This document shows, in pieces, positions 40,995-49,951 of a stretch of DNA of 64,000 bases. The stretch spans positions 1 through 64,000 of the forward strand of contig NZ_BDBV01000046.1 of assembly GCF_001613165.1 (NCBI RefSeq), written 5' to 3'. Below the pieces are notes generated by a model, which ran no database searches, was not told where the DNA came from, and was given only the letters and a program-made list of their open reading frames with translations. The position numbers and the translations under genes were made by a program. Position 1 is the first letter of the stretch; every line of letters begins with the position of its first letter. This DNA comes from Nocardia mexicana NBRC 108244 (lineage in GTDB: Bacteria > Actinomycetota > Actinomycetes > Mycobacteriales > Mycobacteriaceae).

Positions 40995-41253
40995 CTGTAC
41001 TCCTCGCTTTCCGCTCGACGCCGACACTCCGGTGCACGCCACGGAGAATCAGAAGCAACCTGGCATACCCGGCACGGTTCCGCAACACGTATCGCGCCTT
41101 ACGGCACCAGGTGGCGCGAATGCGACACGCCCCGCGGCGCGCCGCTGTTGACACGTCCAGCGTGGAAAGTCCCATAGATTTTCGGGCGGATGGGAAACAA
41201 TTGATCGCATACGGCTCGGGCATGAGCCGAGAACGCCCGGAAGGAGCGTGATC
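40995..41253. promoter_or_regulatory. Divergent region between cvnA and DUF4389
   Basis: About 260 bases must hold promoters for the conservon operon and the DUF4389 gene. No gene is seen and no clear consensus promoter stands out. Confidence 0.4.
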
Positions 41254-42066
41254 ATGAATTCTTCAGCACCCGCGTACCCGGTTCGTGTGCGCGGTGACCT
41301 CGACCCCGGTCTGTCGCGGTGGCAGTGGATCGTCAAATGGATTCTGGCCATTCCGCATTACATCGTGCTGTTCTTTCTGCACATCGCGTTCGCCGTCGTC
41401 ACGGTGATCGCCTTCTTTGCCATATTGTTCACGGGCCGTTATCCCCGTGCGCTTTTCGACTTCAACGTCGGTGTGCTGCGGTGGTCCTGGCGCGTGGAGT
41501 TCTATGCGTTGTCCGCGCTCGGCACGGATCGCTATCCGCCGTTCAGTCTGCAGTCGCGGGACGACTATCCGGCCGATCTCGAGGTCGATTATCCCGAACG
41601 GCTCAGCCGCGGACTGGTTTTGATCAAATGGTGGCTGCTGGCGATTCCGCACTATCTGGTGCTCTGGGCCTTCAGCGGGGGCTGGCAATCGTGGGGCGGC
41701 GACGACGGCGACTACGGCGGCGGCGGCTTCATCGGGCTGCTGACGATCCTGCTCCTGATCGCGGTCGTCGGCCTGCTGTTCACGGGCCGGTACCCGGGTG
41801 GCCTGTTCGCCTTCGTGATGGGCTTGAACCGGTGGATGATCCGGGTGTACTCCTACGCCACGCTGATGCGCGACGAGTACCCGCCGTTCCGCCTGGACCA
41901 GGGCCCGCGCGAGCCGGAGCCGGTGGTGGCATCGAGTGCGGGTGCGCCGCTGCGCGGGCCGGGCGAGCCCGCGCCGGAACCGGGGCCGAGCGAGCCGGCG
42001 CCGGATCAGGGGCCGAGCGAGCCGGAGCCGGGCCAGGGTCCCAGCGGTCCCGGGGCGGCGTCGTAG
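41254..42066 (+). CDS. DUF4389 membrane protein
   Basis: This 270-aa protein has duplicated DUF4389 halves: each has a hydrophobic LAIPHYIVLFFLHIAF or LAIPHYLVLWAF helix, a second TM helix, a FTGRYPRALFDF / FTGRYPGGLFAF loop and a DRYPPF / DEYPPF ending. A Pro/Glu/Gly-rich cytoplasmic or exported tail follows (GPSEPAPDQGPSEPEPGQGP). Function is unknown. ATG 41254 follows GGAAGGAG at eight bases. The 3' end overlaps the convergent ABC ATPase gene by 61 bp. Confidence 0.85.
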   Translation: MNSSAPAYPVRVRGDLDPGLSRWQWIVKWILAIPHYIVLFFLHIAFAVVTVIAFFAILFTGRYPRALFDFNVGVLRWSWRVEFYALSALGTDRYPPFSLQSRDDYPADLEVDYPERLSRGLVLIKWWLLAIPHYLVLWAFSGGWQSWGGDDGDYGGGGFIGLLTILLLIAVVGLLFTGRYPGGLFAFVMGLNRWMIRVYSYATLMRDEYPPFRLDQGPREPEPVVASSAGAPLRGPGEPAPEPGPSEPAPDQGPSEPEPGQGPSGPGAAS

Positions 42067-43016
42067 ATTCGGCGCACCACATCCTCGATGTCGGGCTCCT
42101 CGATGGACAGGTCACGGACCTCGGTGCGGGCGGAGACGGCGGTGAGAAGTTGTGCGGCGGTGGTGGACTCGGGGTCGAAGGCCAGCCGCTGCCGGATGCC
42201 GCCGCCTTCGCTCGACACCAGCTGAGCGCCCGGCAGGCCGACGAGATCGGTGGTGGGTGCGGCGAGGTCGACCACGAGCACGCGCCGCATCCCCACCGTC
42301 GCGGCCAATCCGGTCAGTGAACCGTTGTACGCCAGCCGTCCGTGGTCGACCACCAGCACCCGCTCGCACAGCCGCTCGATATCGCCCATGTCGTGGGTGG
42401 TCAGCAGCAGCGTGGTGCCGCGCTGGATCCGCTCGTAGGACAGGAATTCGCGCAACCGCTGCTTGGCCAGCACGTCCAGTCCGATGGTGGGCTCGTCCAG
42501 AATCAGCAGCTCGGGCGAATGCAGCAGGGCCGCGGCGATTTCCGCGCGCATGCGCTGCCCCAGCGACAGCTGGCGCACGGGTGTGTCGAGGGTGTCGGCC
42601 ATCTGCAGCTGTTCGACGAGTTCGTGGATGCGCTTGCGCGCGGCGTCCGGATCGAGGCGGTGGATGGCGGCCAGGATCCGGAACGATTCGCGCAGCGGCA
42701 GATCCCACCACAGTTGCGAGCGCTGTCCGAACACCACCCCGATGCGACCGGCCAGTTCGCGGCGCTGCCGCACCGGTTCCAGCCCGCAGGTGCGCACCGA
42801 GCCCGAGGTGGGCACGAGAATGCCGGTGAGCATCTTGATGGTCGTCGACTTCCCTGCCCCGTTGGCGCCGATATAGCCGACGGCGGAACCGGATTCGACC
42901 CGGAAGCTCATGCGGTCGACCGCGGTCAGCACCTCGCGGCGGCGGCGCCAGCGCCCGTCCTCCTTGCGCCGCAGCACGAACTGCCGGGTCAGATCCGTGA
43001 TCTCGATCGCGTTCAT
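42006..43016 (-). CDS. ABC transporter ATP-binding protein (ABC-2 exporter)
   Basis: This 336-aa ATPase has Walker A GANGAGKST, Q-loop VVFGQRSQLWWDLP, signature LSLGQRMR, Walker B LLILDEPTIGLD and a switch His in LLTTHDM. A C-terminal regulatory segment of about 80 residues ends in a Gly/Pro tail (GPLGPWPGSGSLGP). It powers the two ABC-2 permeases encoded just upstream; its start overlaps the first permease stop (ATGA). The QLWWDLP motif is typical of ABC-2 exporters of the COG4586 group. The cargo is unknown. Confidence 0.9.
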   Translation of the reverse strand: MNAIEITDLTRQFVLRRKEDGRWRRRREVLTAVDRMSFRVESGSAVGYIGANGAGKSTTIKMLTGILVPTSGSVRTCGLEPVRQRRELAGRIGVVFGQRSQLWWDLPLRESFRILAAIHRLDPDAARKRIHELVEQLQMADTLDTPVRQLSLGQRMRAEIAAALLHSPELLILDEPTIGLDVLAKQRLREFLSYERIQRGTTLLLTTHDMGDIERLCERVLVVDHGRLAYNGSLTGLAATVGMRRVLVVDLAAPTTDLVGLPGAQLVSSEGGGIRQRLAFDPESTTAAQLLTAVSARTEVRDLSIEEPDIEDVVRRIYDAAPGPLGPWPGSGSLGP

Positions 43017-43867
43017 CCGCCGCCTCCCTGGTAGTGCCGTACACCCAGCTGCCAGCACGTCAGCGCGAGAATCCAAATCCACAGTGCCGCGATCGGCGTC
43101 GCCCACGCCAGTGCCGATGGCAGCCAGGGCGGGCCGGGCAGCCGAAGAATCGCGATCGTCGGCAGGTAGGCGACGAAGGCCACCGGCACCGCGAATCCGA
43201 ACAGCAGCTTCATCGGCGAGGAGAACACCGCGGACGGCTGCTGCGACGCGAAGGAACCGCCGTAGGTGAAGCTGTTGGTCAGCTCGGAACCGTCGATGAG
43301 GAAGAACTGCAGCCCGGCCGCGCACACGAACAGCCCGGCGAAGATCGCCACCCCGGTCGCCAGTGAGAGCGGCAGGAGTATGAATGTCTTTGCCGTCCAA
43401 TCGATGTCGTTGACCACCAGGCCCGTGCACAGCACCACCGCGGCCACTCCGGCGCGGGCGAGGCGGCGCAGCGAGATATCGCTGGTGATCAGCTGCAGCA
43501 GCAGCGGTTGCGGTCGCAGGTGGAAGGCGTCGAGGGTGCCCATCCGAATGTAGGTGGGCAGGGTGTCGGTGTGCCCCACCGCGATCTGCGCCAGGGCGAA
43601 GGCGAGATTGGACATCCCGAACAGCAGCAGCATCGCGTCCAGATCGAGTCCGCCGAGCACCCGGACGTTGTGGTAGATCACCCACACCTCGGCGAACTCC
43701 ACCAGGCCGATCAGCAGTGAGGACAGCAGATCGGCGGCGAAGGACAGCGGGTAGGCACGTTGCGATCGCATGCGCGAGCGCAGTACCGCCGCATACGGTC
43801 GTAGCCAATTGCCATGTGCCACACGAGCTTCCGAGGAAGTTCCGAGTGCTAGGTCCGAATCAGCCAC
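43013..43867 (-). CDS. ABC-2 family permease subunit
   Basis: This 284-aa membrane protein has six predicted TM helices (for example FAADLLSSLLIGLVEFAEV and LLFGMSNLAFALAQIAVG). It belongs to the ABC-2 (COG4587-like) family and carries the usual cytoplasmic PLLLQLITSDISLRRL element. It pairs with the second permease at 43860-44672 and the ATPase. The overlaps are 4 bp with the ATPase and 8 bp with the upstream permease, so the three form a tightly coupled operon. Confidence 0.85.
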   Translation of the reverse strand: MADSDLALGTSSEARVAHGNWLRPYAAVLRSRMRSQRAYPLSFAADLLSSLLIGLVEFAEVWVIYHNVRVLGGLDLDAMLLLFGMSNLAFALAQIAVGHTDTLPTYIRMGTLDAFHLRPQPLLLQLITSDISLRRLARAGVAAVVLCTGLVVNDIDWTAKTFILLPLSLATGVAIFAGLFVCAAGLQFFLIDGSELTNSFTYGGSFASQQPSAVFSSPMKLLFGFAVPVAFVAYLPTIAILRLPGPPWLPSALAWATPIAALWIWILALTCWQLGVRHYQGGGG

Positions 43868-44672
43868 CCTGGACCTCCAGCTTCCGCCGCCCCGCCCGCA
43901 GCAGCAGTCGGCCCAGGGTGATTCCGGCGATCACCCACAGCACCTGGATTCCGATCACGTGCACGGCCGCCGATCCGCTCGCCCGCCCGGACAGCACATC
44001 GATCGGAGTTTGCAGCAGGGAGGGAAACGGGGTGAGGTTCGCGAACACGTACAGCCAGCCGGGAAACAGGTGAACGGGTAGGAACAACCCGCCCAGGAAG
44101 GTCGAGACGATCTGGTACAGCAGCCGGATCCCGCGCGTCTCCACCAGCCAGAAGCCGACCAGGCTCACCGCGAACAGCAGCAGGAACGAAATCGTCACCG
44201 CCAGCACGACACTCACCGCGCCCAGGAGGTACGGCATGCCGGTGTGCGGCAGGCCCAGGCTCATGGTGAACATGCCCGCCGCGACGCTGGGCAGCCCGCG
44301 CAGCAGCAGGGTGCAGCCCGCGCGGCCGAGATCCGCGGCCAGATGGGAGAACTGGATATCGACCGGCCGCAGGAAGTCGATGGCGACGTCGCCGTTCTTG
44401 ATCCGGTCGACGATCTCGAGCGGCGGGCCCATCACCCCGAGCGCGGCCAGCAACCCCTGGGACAGCCACACGTACGCGCCGATCGAATCCGAGGTGTAGC
44501 CACCGAATTCGGTCGTGGACCGCACCGCCGCCAGCAGCACCGAGGCACGCACCAGCCCGAACACCACATTGGTGAACATGCCTGCGAACATGGCGAGGCG
44601 ATAGTGCCACTGCCTGCGAAAACCCGCCTCCGCCAGGCACAGGTAGACACGAGGATCGGCGCGCACAACCAA
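43860..44672 (-). CDS. ABC-2 family permease subunit (second)
   Basis: This 270-aa protein has six predicted TM helices and the family's RIKNGDVAIDFLRPVDIQF and LVGFWLVETRGIRLLYQIVSTFLGGLFLP motifs (COG3694-like). It is first in the exporter operon; the start codon lies at the end of a GC-rich gap of about 240 bp that also carries the divergent sugar transporter promoter. The substrate is unknown. Confidence 0.85.
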   Translation of the reverse strand: MVVRADPRVYLCLAEAGFRRQWHYRLAMFAGMFTNVVFGLVRASVLLAAVRSTTEFGGYTSDSIGAYVWLSQGLLAALGVMGPPLEIVDRIKNGDVAIDFLRPVDIQFSHLAADLGRAGCTLLLRGLPSVAAGMFTMSLGLPHTGMPYLLGAVSVVLAVTISFLLLFAVSLVGFWLVETRGIRLLYQIVSTFLGGLFLPVHLFPGWLYVFANLTPFPSLLQTPIDVLSGRASGSAAVHVIGIQVLWVIAGITLGRLLLRAGRRKLEVQGG

Positions 44673-44785
44673 GTCACGCTACGGCCATAGAGTTGCGTTC
44701 ACAACAGGATTCGGGAATCGAGGGTGTTCCGAAAGTGATACCGGGCGGTTGCTGAGCCGTTGTCCGGAGCGACTGATTCGTACCG

Positions 44786-44814
44786 TTGTCCAATTGTGAT
44801 CCCGGTCGCATTAT
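44786..44814 (+). promoter_or_regulatory. Promoter of the sugar ABC operon
   Basis: -35 TTGTCC (44786-44791), a 17-bp spacer, and -10 CATTAT (44809-44814) fit a sigma-A-type promoter. Transcription would start inside the palindrome at 44819-44847. Confidence 0.55.
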
Positions 44815-44818
44815 CGGT

Positions 44819-44847
44819 GCCATAAGTTGTTGCCTACAACATATGGC
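44819..44847. promoter_or_regulatory. 29-bp operator palindrome for the sugar operon
   Basis: The outer arms GCCATA and TATGGC and inner arms GTTGT / ACAAC are centred at about 44833. Two further positions mismatch symmetrically. It overlaps the expected transcription start and lies 65 bp before the binding-protein gene. The ROK regulator encoded downstream of the operon (48586) is the obvious candidate to bind it. Confidence 0.7.
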
Positions 44848-44911
44848 CGCCGTCGCCGGGCCCCACCCCGAGCCGGGCACTCGGGCGGCCGCCGCTCGAA
44901 AGGTTCACCTG

Positions 44912-46030
44912 ATGAGGACGAAAACATGTGGGGCCGTGGCGATTGCGCTCACCGGTCTGCTCACGCTCGCCGCGTGCGGCTCCAACACCACGCGCAGTGA
45001 CGACACCACCACGAGCCCCGGTGGCGGCGGGGGCCAGGGGACCGTGGGCGTGATCCTGCCGGAGACCGCGACCTCGGCCCGCTGGGAGGGCTTCGACCGC
45101 CCGATGCTGCAGAAGGCGTTGCGCGCCCAGGGATTCGACGCCGACGTCCAGAACGCCCAGGGCGACGTGCAGAAGTTCTCCACCCTCGCCGACGGCATGA
45201 TCGCGCAGGGGGTCAAGGTGCTGCTGATTGCCGCGATCAACAGCGAGGTCGGCACCGCGGTGGCGAACAAGGCGAAGAAGGCGGGCATCCCCACCATCGA
45301 CTACGACCGGCTCAATCTCGGCGGATCCTCCGACTACTACGTCTCTTTCGACAACGTGCGGGTGGGTCAGCTGCAGGGCCAGGGGGTGGCCGATGCGCTG
45401 AAGGACAAGCCGGGCGCACAGGTGATCGAGATCGAGGGCGCTCCGACCGACAACAACGCCACCCTGTTCGCGCAGGGCCAGCGCAAGGTGTTGCAACCCC
45501 TTTACGATTCGGGAGCGCTGAAGCTGGTGCACAGCCAGCCCATCGACGGCTGGGACAACCAGCGCGGCGGCCAGACCTTCGAGCAGTTGCTCACCGGCAA
45601 CGGTGGCAAGGTCGACGGCGTGGTGGCCGCCAACGACGGCCTGGCCGGCGCGATCATCACGGTGCTGAAGAAGAACGCCCTCGCCGGAAAGGTGCCGGTG
45701 ACCGGCCAGGATGCCACCACCGAGGGCCTGAAGGCGGTGCTGCGCGGCGATCAGTACATGACGGTGTTCAAGCCGATCCAGGACGAGGCGGACGCGGCCG
45801 CGAAGCTGGCCGTGGCGCTGGCCAAGGGCGACAAGGCGGCCGCCGATGCCCTGGCCACGGCGGCAAGCCAGGACCCCAAGGGTAAGCGCGAGGTGAAATC
45901 GGTACTGCTGGACCCGCATTCGATCACCCGCACCGAGGTGAAGCAGGTCGTGGACCAGGGATACGTCAAGGCGAGCGAGCTGTGCACGGGTGACGTCGCG
46001 CAGATCTGCACGCAACTCGGGATTGCGTAA
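44912..46030 (+). CDS. xylF: Sugar ABC transporter substrate-binding lipoprotein (XylF-like)
   Basis: This 372-aa lipoprotein has the signal MRTKTCGAVAIALTGLL, lipobox LAAC, then a type I periplasmic-binding fold (VGVILPETATSARWEGFDRPML, YVSFDNVRVGQLQGQGVADAL, VAANDGLAGAIITVLKK, PVTGQDATTEGLKAVL). The pattern fits xylose-binding proteins. ATG 44912 follows AAAGG. The stop overlaps the ATPase ATG (TAATG). It is likely repressed by the downstream ROK regulator in the absence of xylose; other pentoses are possible. Confidence 0.85.
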   Translation: MRTKTCGAVAIALTGLLTLAACGSNTTRSDDTTTSPGGGGGQGTVGVILPETATSARWEGFDRPMLQKALRAQGFDADVQNAQGDVQKFSTLADGMIAQGVKVLLIAAINSEVGTAVANKAKKAGIPTIDYDRLNLGGSSDYYVSFDNVRVGQLQGQGVADALKDKPGAQVIEIEGAPTDNNATLFAQGQRKVLQPLYDSGALKLVHSQPIDGWDNQRGGQTFEQLLTGNGGKVDGVVAANDGLAGAIITVLKKNALAGKVPVTGQDATTEGLKAVLRGDQYMTVFKPIQDEADAAAKLAVALAKGDKAAADALATAASQDPKGKREVKSVLLDPHSITRTEVKQVVDQGYVKASELCTGDVAQICTQLGIA

Positions 46031-46803
46031 TGAGTGAACCGTTGCTGCAGATCTCCGGGCTCAACAAGAGTTTCGGGGCCGTGCACGTGTTGCATGATGT
46101 GGAACTCGTCGCACCGGCCGGTGAGGTGACCGCGTTGGTCGGTGATAACGGTGCGGGGAAGTCGACGCTGGTGAAGTGCATCGCAGGCATTCACGGTGCC
46201 GAGTCCGGGACCATCCGGTTCCGGGGCGAGCCGGTGCAGATTCGCGGGCCGAAAGACGCTGCCGCGCTGGGCATCGAGGTCGTGTACCAGGATCTGGCGC
46301 TGGCCGACAATCTCGACATCGTGCAGAACATGTTCCTCGGCCGCGAGCGGGGGCGGCCGTGGTTCATGGACGAGGCGAGCATGGAGGAGGCGGCGCGACG
46401 CACCCTCGCGTCGCTGTCGGTGCGCACGGTGAAATCCGTGCGCACTCCGGTGTCGGCGCTGTCGGGCGGACAGCGGCAGACCGTGGCGATCGCGAAATCG
46501 GTGCTGTGGAACAGCACCCTGGTGCTGCTCGACGAGCCGACCGCGGCGCTCGGCGTGGCGCAGACCCGGCAGGTGCTCGATCTGGTGCGGCGCCTCGCCG
46601 AGCAGGGGCTGGGCGTGGTGCTGATCAGCCACAACCTCGCCGATGTGTTCGAGGTCGCCGATCGGATCGCGGTGCTGTACCTGGGCCGGACGGCGGCCCA
46701 GGTGCGCGCGGCCGAGGTGACCCAGAACCAGGTGGTGGAACTGATCACCGCGGGCCGCTCCGGCGAATTGGGTTTGGCCCGGCCGGAATCCGCGGTGCTG
46801 TAG
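46030..46803 (+). CDS. xylG: Sugar ABC transporter ATP-binding protein (single-domain XylG)
   Basis: This 257-aa ATPase has Walker A GDNGAGKST, signature LSGGQRQ, Walker B LVLLDEPTAALG and switch His (ISHN). The E. coli XylG has two fused ATPase cassettes, while this single-cassette form is typical of Streptomyces-type xylose transporters. The catalytic residues are all present. It overlaps xylF by one base and precedes xylH by 15 bp. Confidence 0.87.
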   Translation: MSEPLLQISGLNKSFGAVHVLHDVELVAPAGEVTALVGDNGAGKSTLVKCIAGIHGAESGTIRFRGEPVQIRGPKDAAALGIEVVYQDLALADNLDIVQNMFLGRERGRPWFMDEASMEEAARRTLASLSVRTVKSVRTPVSALSGGQRQTVAIAKSVLWNSTLVLLDEPTAALGVAQTRQVLDLVRRLAEQGLGVVLISHNLADVFEVADRIAVLYLGRTAAQVRAAEVTQNQVVELITAGRSGELGLARPESAVL

Positions 46804-46818
46804 CAGGAAGACGATGTG

Positions 46819-48225
46819 ATGACGCAAGTTTCGAATGCGGCGGTGTCCGATTTCGGCATCGACACCACGACCGTATCCACGGGTGAGGCGGTGCGCGGCT
46901 ACCTCGCGCGGGTACGGGGCGGCGAGATCGGCTCGCTCCCGGCCCTGTTGGGACTGGTGGTGCTGGTCGTGCTGTTCGCGTCGCTGTCGGATGTCTTCTT
47001 CTCGCTCAACAACATCGCGAACCTGCTCGCGCAGGGGGCGGGACAGACCATCATCGCGATGGGCATCGTGTACGTGCTGCTGCTCGGCGAGATCGACCTG
47101 TCCGCGGGCACCGCGTCCGGGGTGGCGGGCGCGGTGCTGGCCATGCATTACGTCGAGAACGGAAATCTGCTGGCGGGCATGGGCAATTCGGTCTTCATCG
47201 TCTTCAACGGGCTGCTGGTGCTGGCCGCGGTGCTCGCGGCGCTGCTGCGCATCTGGCCGGGGGTGGCGATGTCGCTGCTCGGCGTCGCGATCACGGTGAC
47301 CGGGATGCACGCCGATCCGTGGATCGAGATGCTGCTGGCGGTCTGTGTGGGGATCGCCATCGGCTGCATCACCGGATTTCTGGTGGCCCGGATCGGGATG
47401 CCGTCGTTCGTGGTGACGCTCGCGCTGTTCCTGGCCTGGCAGGGTGCGATCCTCCAATTGATCGGCGAGGGAGGGGTATTGGGGATCAGCTCCTCCCACG
47501 TGCTGGACCAGGTGGCGAACGGGAACCTGTCGGTGCTGGGCAGCTGGGTGCTGTGCGTGGTGGCCGGCGGCGGGTGGGCCGTCGTGACTCTCGGAGGTCA
47601 TTTCCGCAGGCGGGCAAAGGGTTTGGTGACGCAGCCGACCCCCCTGGTGGTGGGCCGGGTGGCGGTGCTGGTCGTGCTGGCGGTGGTGGCGACGGCGTTG
47701 CTCACGGTGAACCGCTCGCCGAGCCCGCTGATCGAGATCTCCGGTGTGCCGTATGTGGTGCCGATCGTGCTGGTACTGCTCGTCATCGGCACCTACGTGC
47801 TCAACCGCACCACCTATGGGCGGCACGCGTACGCCACCGGCGGCAATCGGGAGGCGGCGCGGCGGGCCGGTATCAATGTGATCCAGTTGCGGGCAAGCGT
47901 TTTCGTGATCTGCTCCGGATGCGCGGCCGTCGGCGCCATCGTCTACTCGTCCAAGGTCGGGTCGGTGGATCCGCAGGCGGGCGGGCTGAACACGCTGCTG
48001 TTCGCCGTCGGTGCCGCGGTGATCGGCGGCACCTCGCTGTTCGGCGGTAAGGGCCGGGTAGCCGATGCCGTGATTGGCGGCGCGGTGCTGGCGGTGATCT
48101 CCAACGGCCTGGGCCTGTTGCGCCAGCCCGCCGCGGTGGTCTCCATCGTCACCGGCCTGGTGCTGCTCCTCGCCGCCACAGTGGACGCCGTCTCCCGCCG
48201 CCGCGCCGCAGCATCGGGCCGATGA
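46819..48225 (+). CDS. xylH: Sugar ABC transporter permease (XylH-like)
   Basis: This 468-aa permease of the branched-chain/ribose class has about 12 hydrophobic helices and conserved segments GIVYVLLLGEIDLSAG, then FVVTLALFLAWQGAI and NRTTYGRHAYATGGN. It forms the channel for the XylFG system. ATG 46819 follows GGAAG at eight bases; GTG 46816 adjoins it. It ends the xylFGH operon; no xylA or xylB is in the window. Confidence 0.87.
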   Translation: MTQVSNAAVSDFGIDTTTVSTGEAVRGYLARVRGGEIGSLPALLGLVVLVVLFASLSDVFFSLNNIANLLAQGAGQTIIAMGIVYVLLLGEIDLSAGTASGVAGAVLAMHYVENGNLLAGMGNSVFIVFNGLLVLAAVLAALLRIWPGVAMSLLGVAITVTGMHADPWIEMLLAVCVGIAIGCITGFLVARIGMPSFVVTLALFLAWQGAILQLIGEGGVLGISSSHVLDQVANGNLSVLGSWVLCVVAGGGWAVVTLGGHFRRRAKGLVTQPTPLVVGRVAVLVVLAVVATALLTVNRSPSPLIEISGVPYVVPIVLVLLVIGTYVLNRTTYGRHAYATGGNREAARRAGINVIQLRASVFVICSGCAAVGAIVYSSKVGSVDPQAGGLNTLLFAVGAAVIGGTSLFGGKGRVADAVIGGAVLAVISNGLGLLRQPAAVVSIVTGLVLLLAATVDAVSRRRAAASGR

Positions 48226-48245
48226 GCACCTCCCCGCGGCCCCAC

Positions 48246-48560
48246 CCTCCCCGCACCTTCTGCAACCGTCGCAGTGGGTGCGTGAGCCGATGCGGGGTGC
48301 GCGAACACGAGGGCACACACTTGTGGACGCACTTCCCAACGGTGTCCCAGCCCTGTCGCACCCTTTGCGTGTTCTCGCACCCGCTGCAGCTGTTGCAGGG
48401 GGTGCGTGAGCCAATGGGGGGTGCGCGAACACGAGGGAGCACACCTGCGGGCGCACCTCGCAGTGGTGCACCAGCTCGAGTCGCACCCCGTGCACGTCCC
48501 CGCACACGCTGCGAAGGGTGCGTTAGCCAGTGGGGAGTGCGCGAACGCCGGGGTGCGGGA
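48246..48560. repeat. Degenerate 116-124-bp tandem units with palindromes
   Basis: The segment GGTGCGTGAGCC plus following GGGGTGCGCGAACAC recurs at 48277, 48401 and (as GGTGCGTTAGCC) 48517. A hairpin of 7 plus 5 bp (48376-48406) matches the GTGCGGGAA family. It separates xylH from the ROK gene. No gene is seen. Confidence 0.8.
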
Positions 48561-48585
48561 GGGTGGCTGTGCTGATGATCGGGCG

Positions 48586-49743
48586 ATGACCGTTGCGCGG
48601 CCGGATGAGGTGCGGCGGTTCAATCGGGCCTCGTTGCTGCGGCGGCTGCATACCGGCGGGCCCGCGACGCGGGCCGCGCTGGCGGCGGAGCTCGGGCTGA
48701 ATCGGTCGACGATCAAGATGTTGGTGGACGGGCTGGCGGGGGACGGTGTGGTGGCCGAGCGGGTGCCGCGGCTCGCGCAGGGGGCTGGCAGGCCCTCGCT
48801 GCTGGTGTTGCCGCAGCCGCAGGCGGTGGTGGTGCTGGCGGTGGATGTGCAGGTGGAACATGCCGGGATCGCGCTGGTCGGGCTGGGCGGTGAGATCCTC
48901 GGGCGCAACAGCTGGAATCTGCGTGGGCGGCAACGCGATCCGGACGAGGTGGTGTGCCACGTCGCCGAATCCGCCGCGCTGCTGGCGCAGGATCTGGGGC
49001 TGCGTCCGGTGGCGGCGGGGGTGTCGGTGCCGGGCATCGTGCGCCGATCCGACGGAATGGTGCACGGTGCGGCGAATCTCGGCTGGCTGGATGTGCCGCT
49101 CGGACGGTACATGGCCGCCACGCTGGGTGTGCCGGTGGTGGTCGGCAACGACGCGGAGCTCGGTGCCCTGTCGGAGTTCGTGCGCGGGGCGGGGCGTGGG
49201 GCCTCGGATGCGGTGTTCGTCTCCGCCGATGTCGGAGTGGGCGGCGGCATCATCGCCCAGGGCGCGCTGTTGCGTGGATCGGCCGGATATCTCGGCGAAA
49301 TCGGCCATATGACCGTGCATCCGGGCGGGCGCGACTGCCACTGCGGCAACGTCGGATGCTGGGAGACCGAGGTCGGGGAGGCCGCGCTGCGCCGCGCGCT
49401 CGGGCTGGCGGCGGGGAGTCCGAGGGGTGCGATCGTCGCGGAACTGCGAGAGCTGCACCGTGATTCGAATCCGGTGGCCCGGCTCGGGGAGTACGTGGAC
49501 TGGCTGATCCTCGGCCTGGTCAATGTGGTCAACGTGCTCGGCCCGGAGCTGGTGGTGCTGGGCGACCTGTTCACCGCGCTGCCCGATGCCGTGGTGGAGC
49601 GCGCCCGGCGGGAGGTCCGGGAGCGCAGCATGGTCAGCCGGGCGCTCGGCGGGGTGCGCATCGAGAAGTCGTCGCTCGGGGGCGATCTGAAGCTGCTCGG
49701 GGCCGCGGAGGCAGCATTCGAGGATGTGCTCGCGACCGTGTGA
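48586..49743 (+). CDS. ROK family transcriptional regulator (XylR-like)
   Basis: This 385-aa protein has an N-terminal winged HTH (NRASLLRRLHTGGPATRAALAAELGLNRSTIKMLVDGLAGDGVV, in two parts: HTH helices ATRAALAAELG and NRSTIKMLV) and a ROK kinase-fold sensor with GVSVPGIV, DAELGAL, and the ROK zinc motif DCHCGNVGCWE. ROK repressors bind sugars or sugar phosphates. Its position downstream of xylFGH and the palindrome at 44819 suggest it controls that operon. ATG 48586 gives the normal N terminus. Confidence 0.87.
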   Translation: MTVARPDEVRRFNRASLLRRLHTGGPATRAALAAELGLNRSTIKMLVDGLAGDGVVAERVPRLAQGAGRPSLLVLPQPQAVVVLAVDVQVEHAGIALVGLGGEILGRNSWNLRGRQRDPDEVVCHVAESAALLAQDLGLRPVAAGVSVPGIVRRSDGMVHGAANLGWLDVPLGRYMAATLGVPVVVGNDAELGALSEFVRGAGRGASDAVFVSADVGVGGGIIAQGALLRGSAGYLGEIGHMTVHPGGRDCHCGNVGCWETEVGEAALRRALGLAAGSPRGAIVAELRELHRDSNPVARLGEYVDWLILGLVNVVNVLGPELVVLGDLFTALPDAVVERARREVRERSMVSRALGGVRIEKSSLGGDLKLLGAAEAAFEDVLATV

Positions 49744-49951
49744 GGTGGCGAGGTCGGCCGCAAAGATTCCGTGTGGGAAACGAACGGTGCGGGGCCGCAA
49801 GCGTTAAAGGGACGTATGGAGCGGCGATCGAACCGGAATGTGCTGCCTACCATGCCGGAATGGTCTGTCGTGGGGTCCGGTCTATGACATCCGTTGTGCA
49901 GAAACATATTTGGGACGGTTCGGCACGTGATGTCCGCCGTGGGTGGCGGCG
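49744..49951. other. Intergenic stretch after the ROK gene
   Basis: No gene is seen in these 208 bases; no clear terminator hairpin stands out. Confidence 0.35.
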
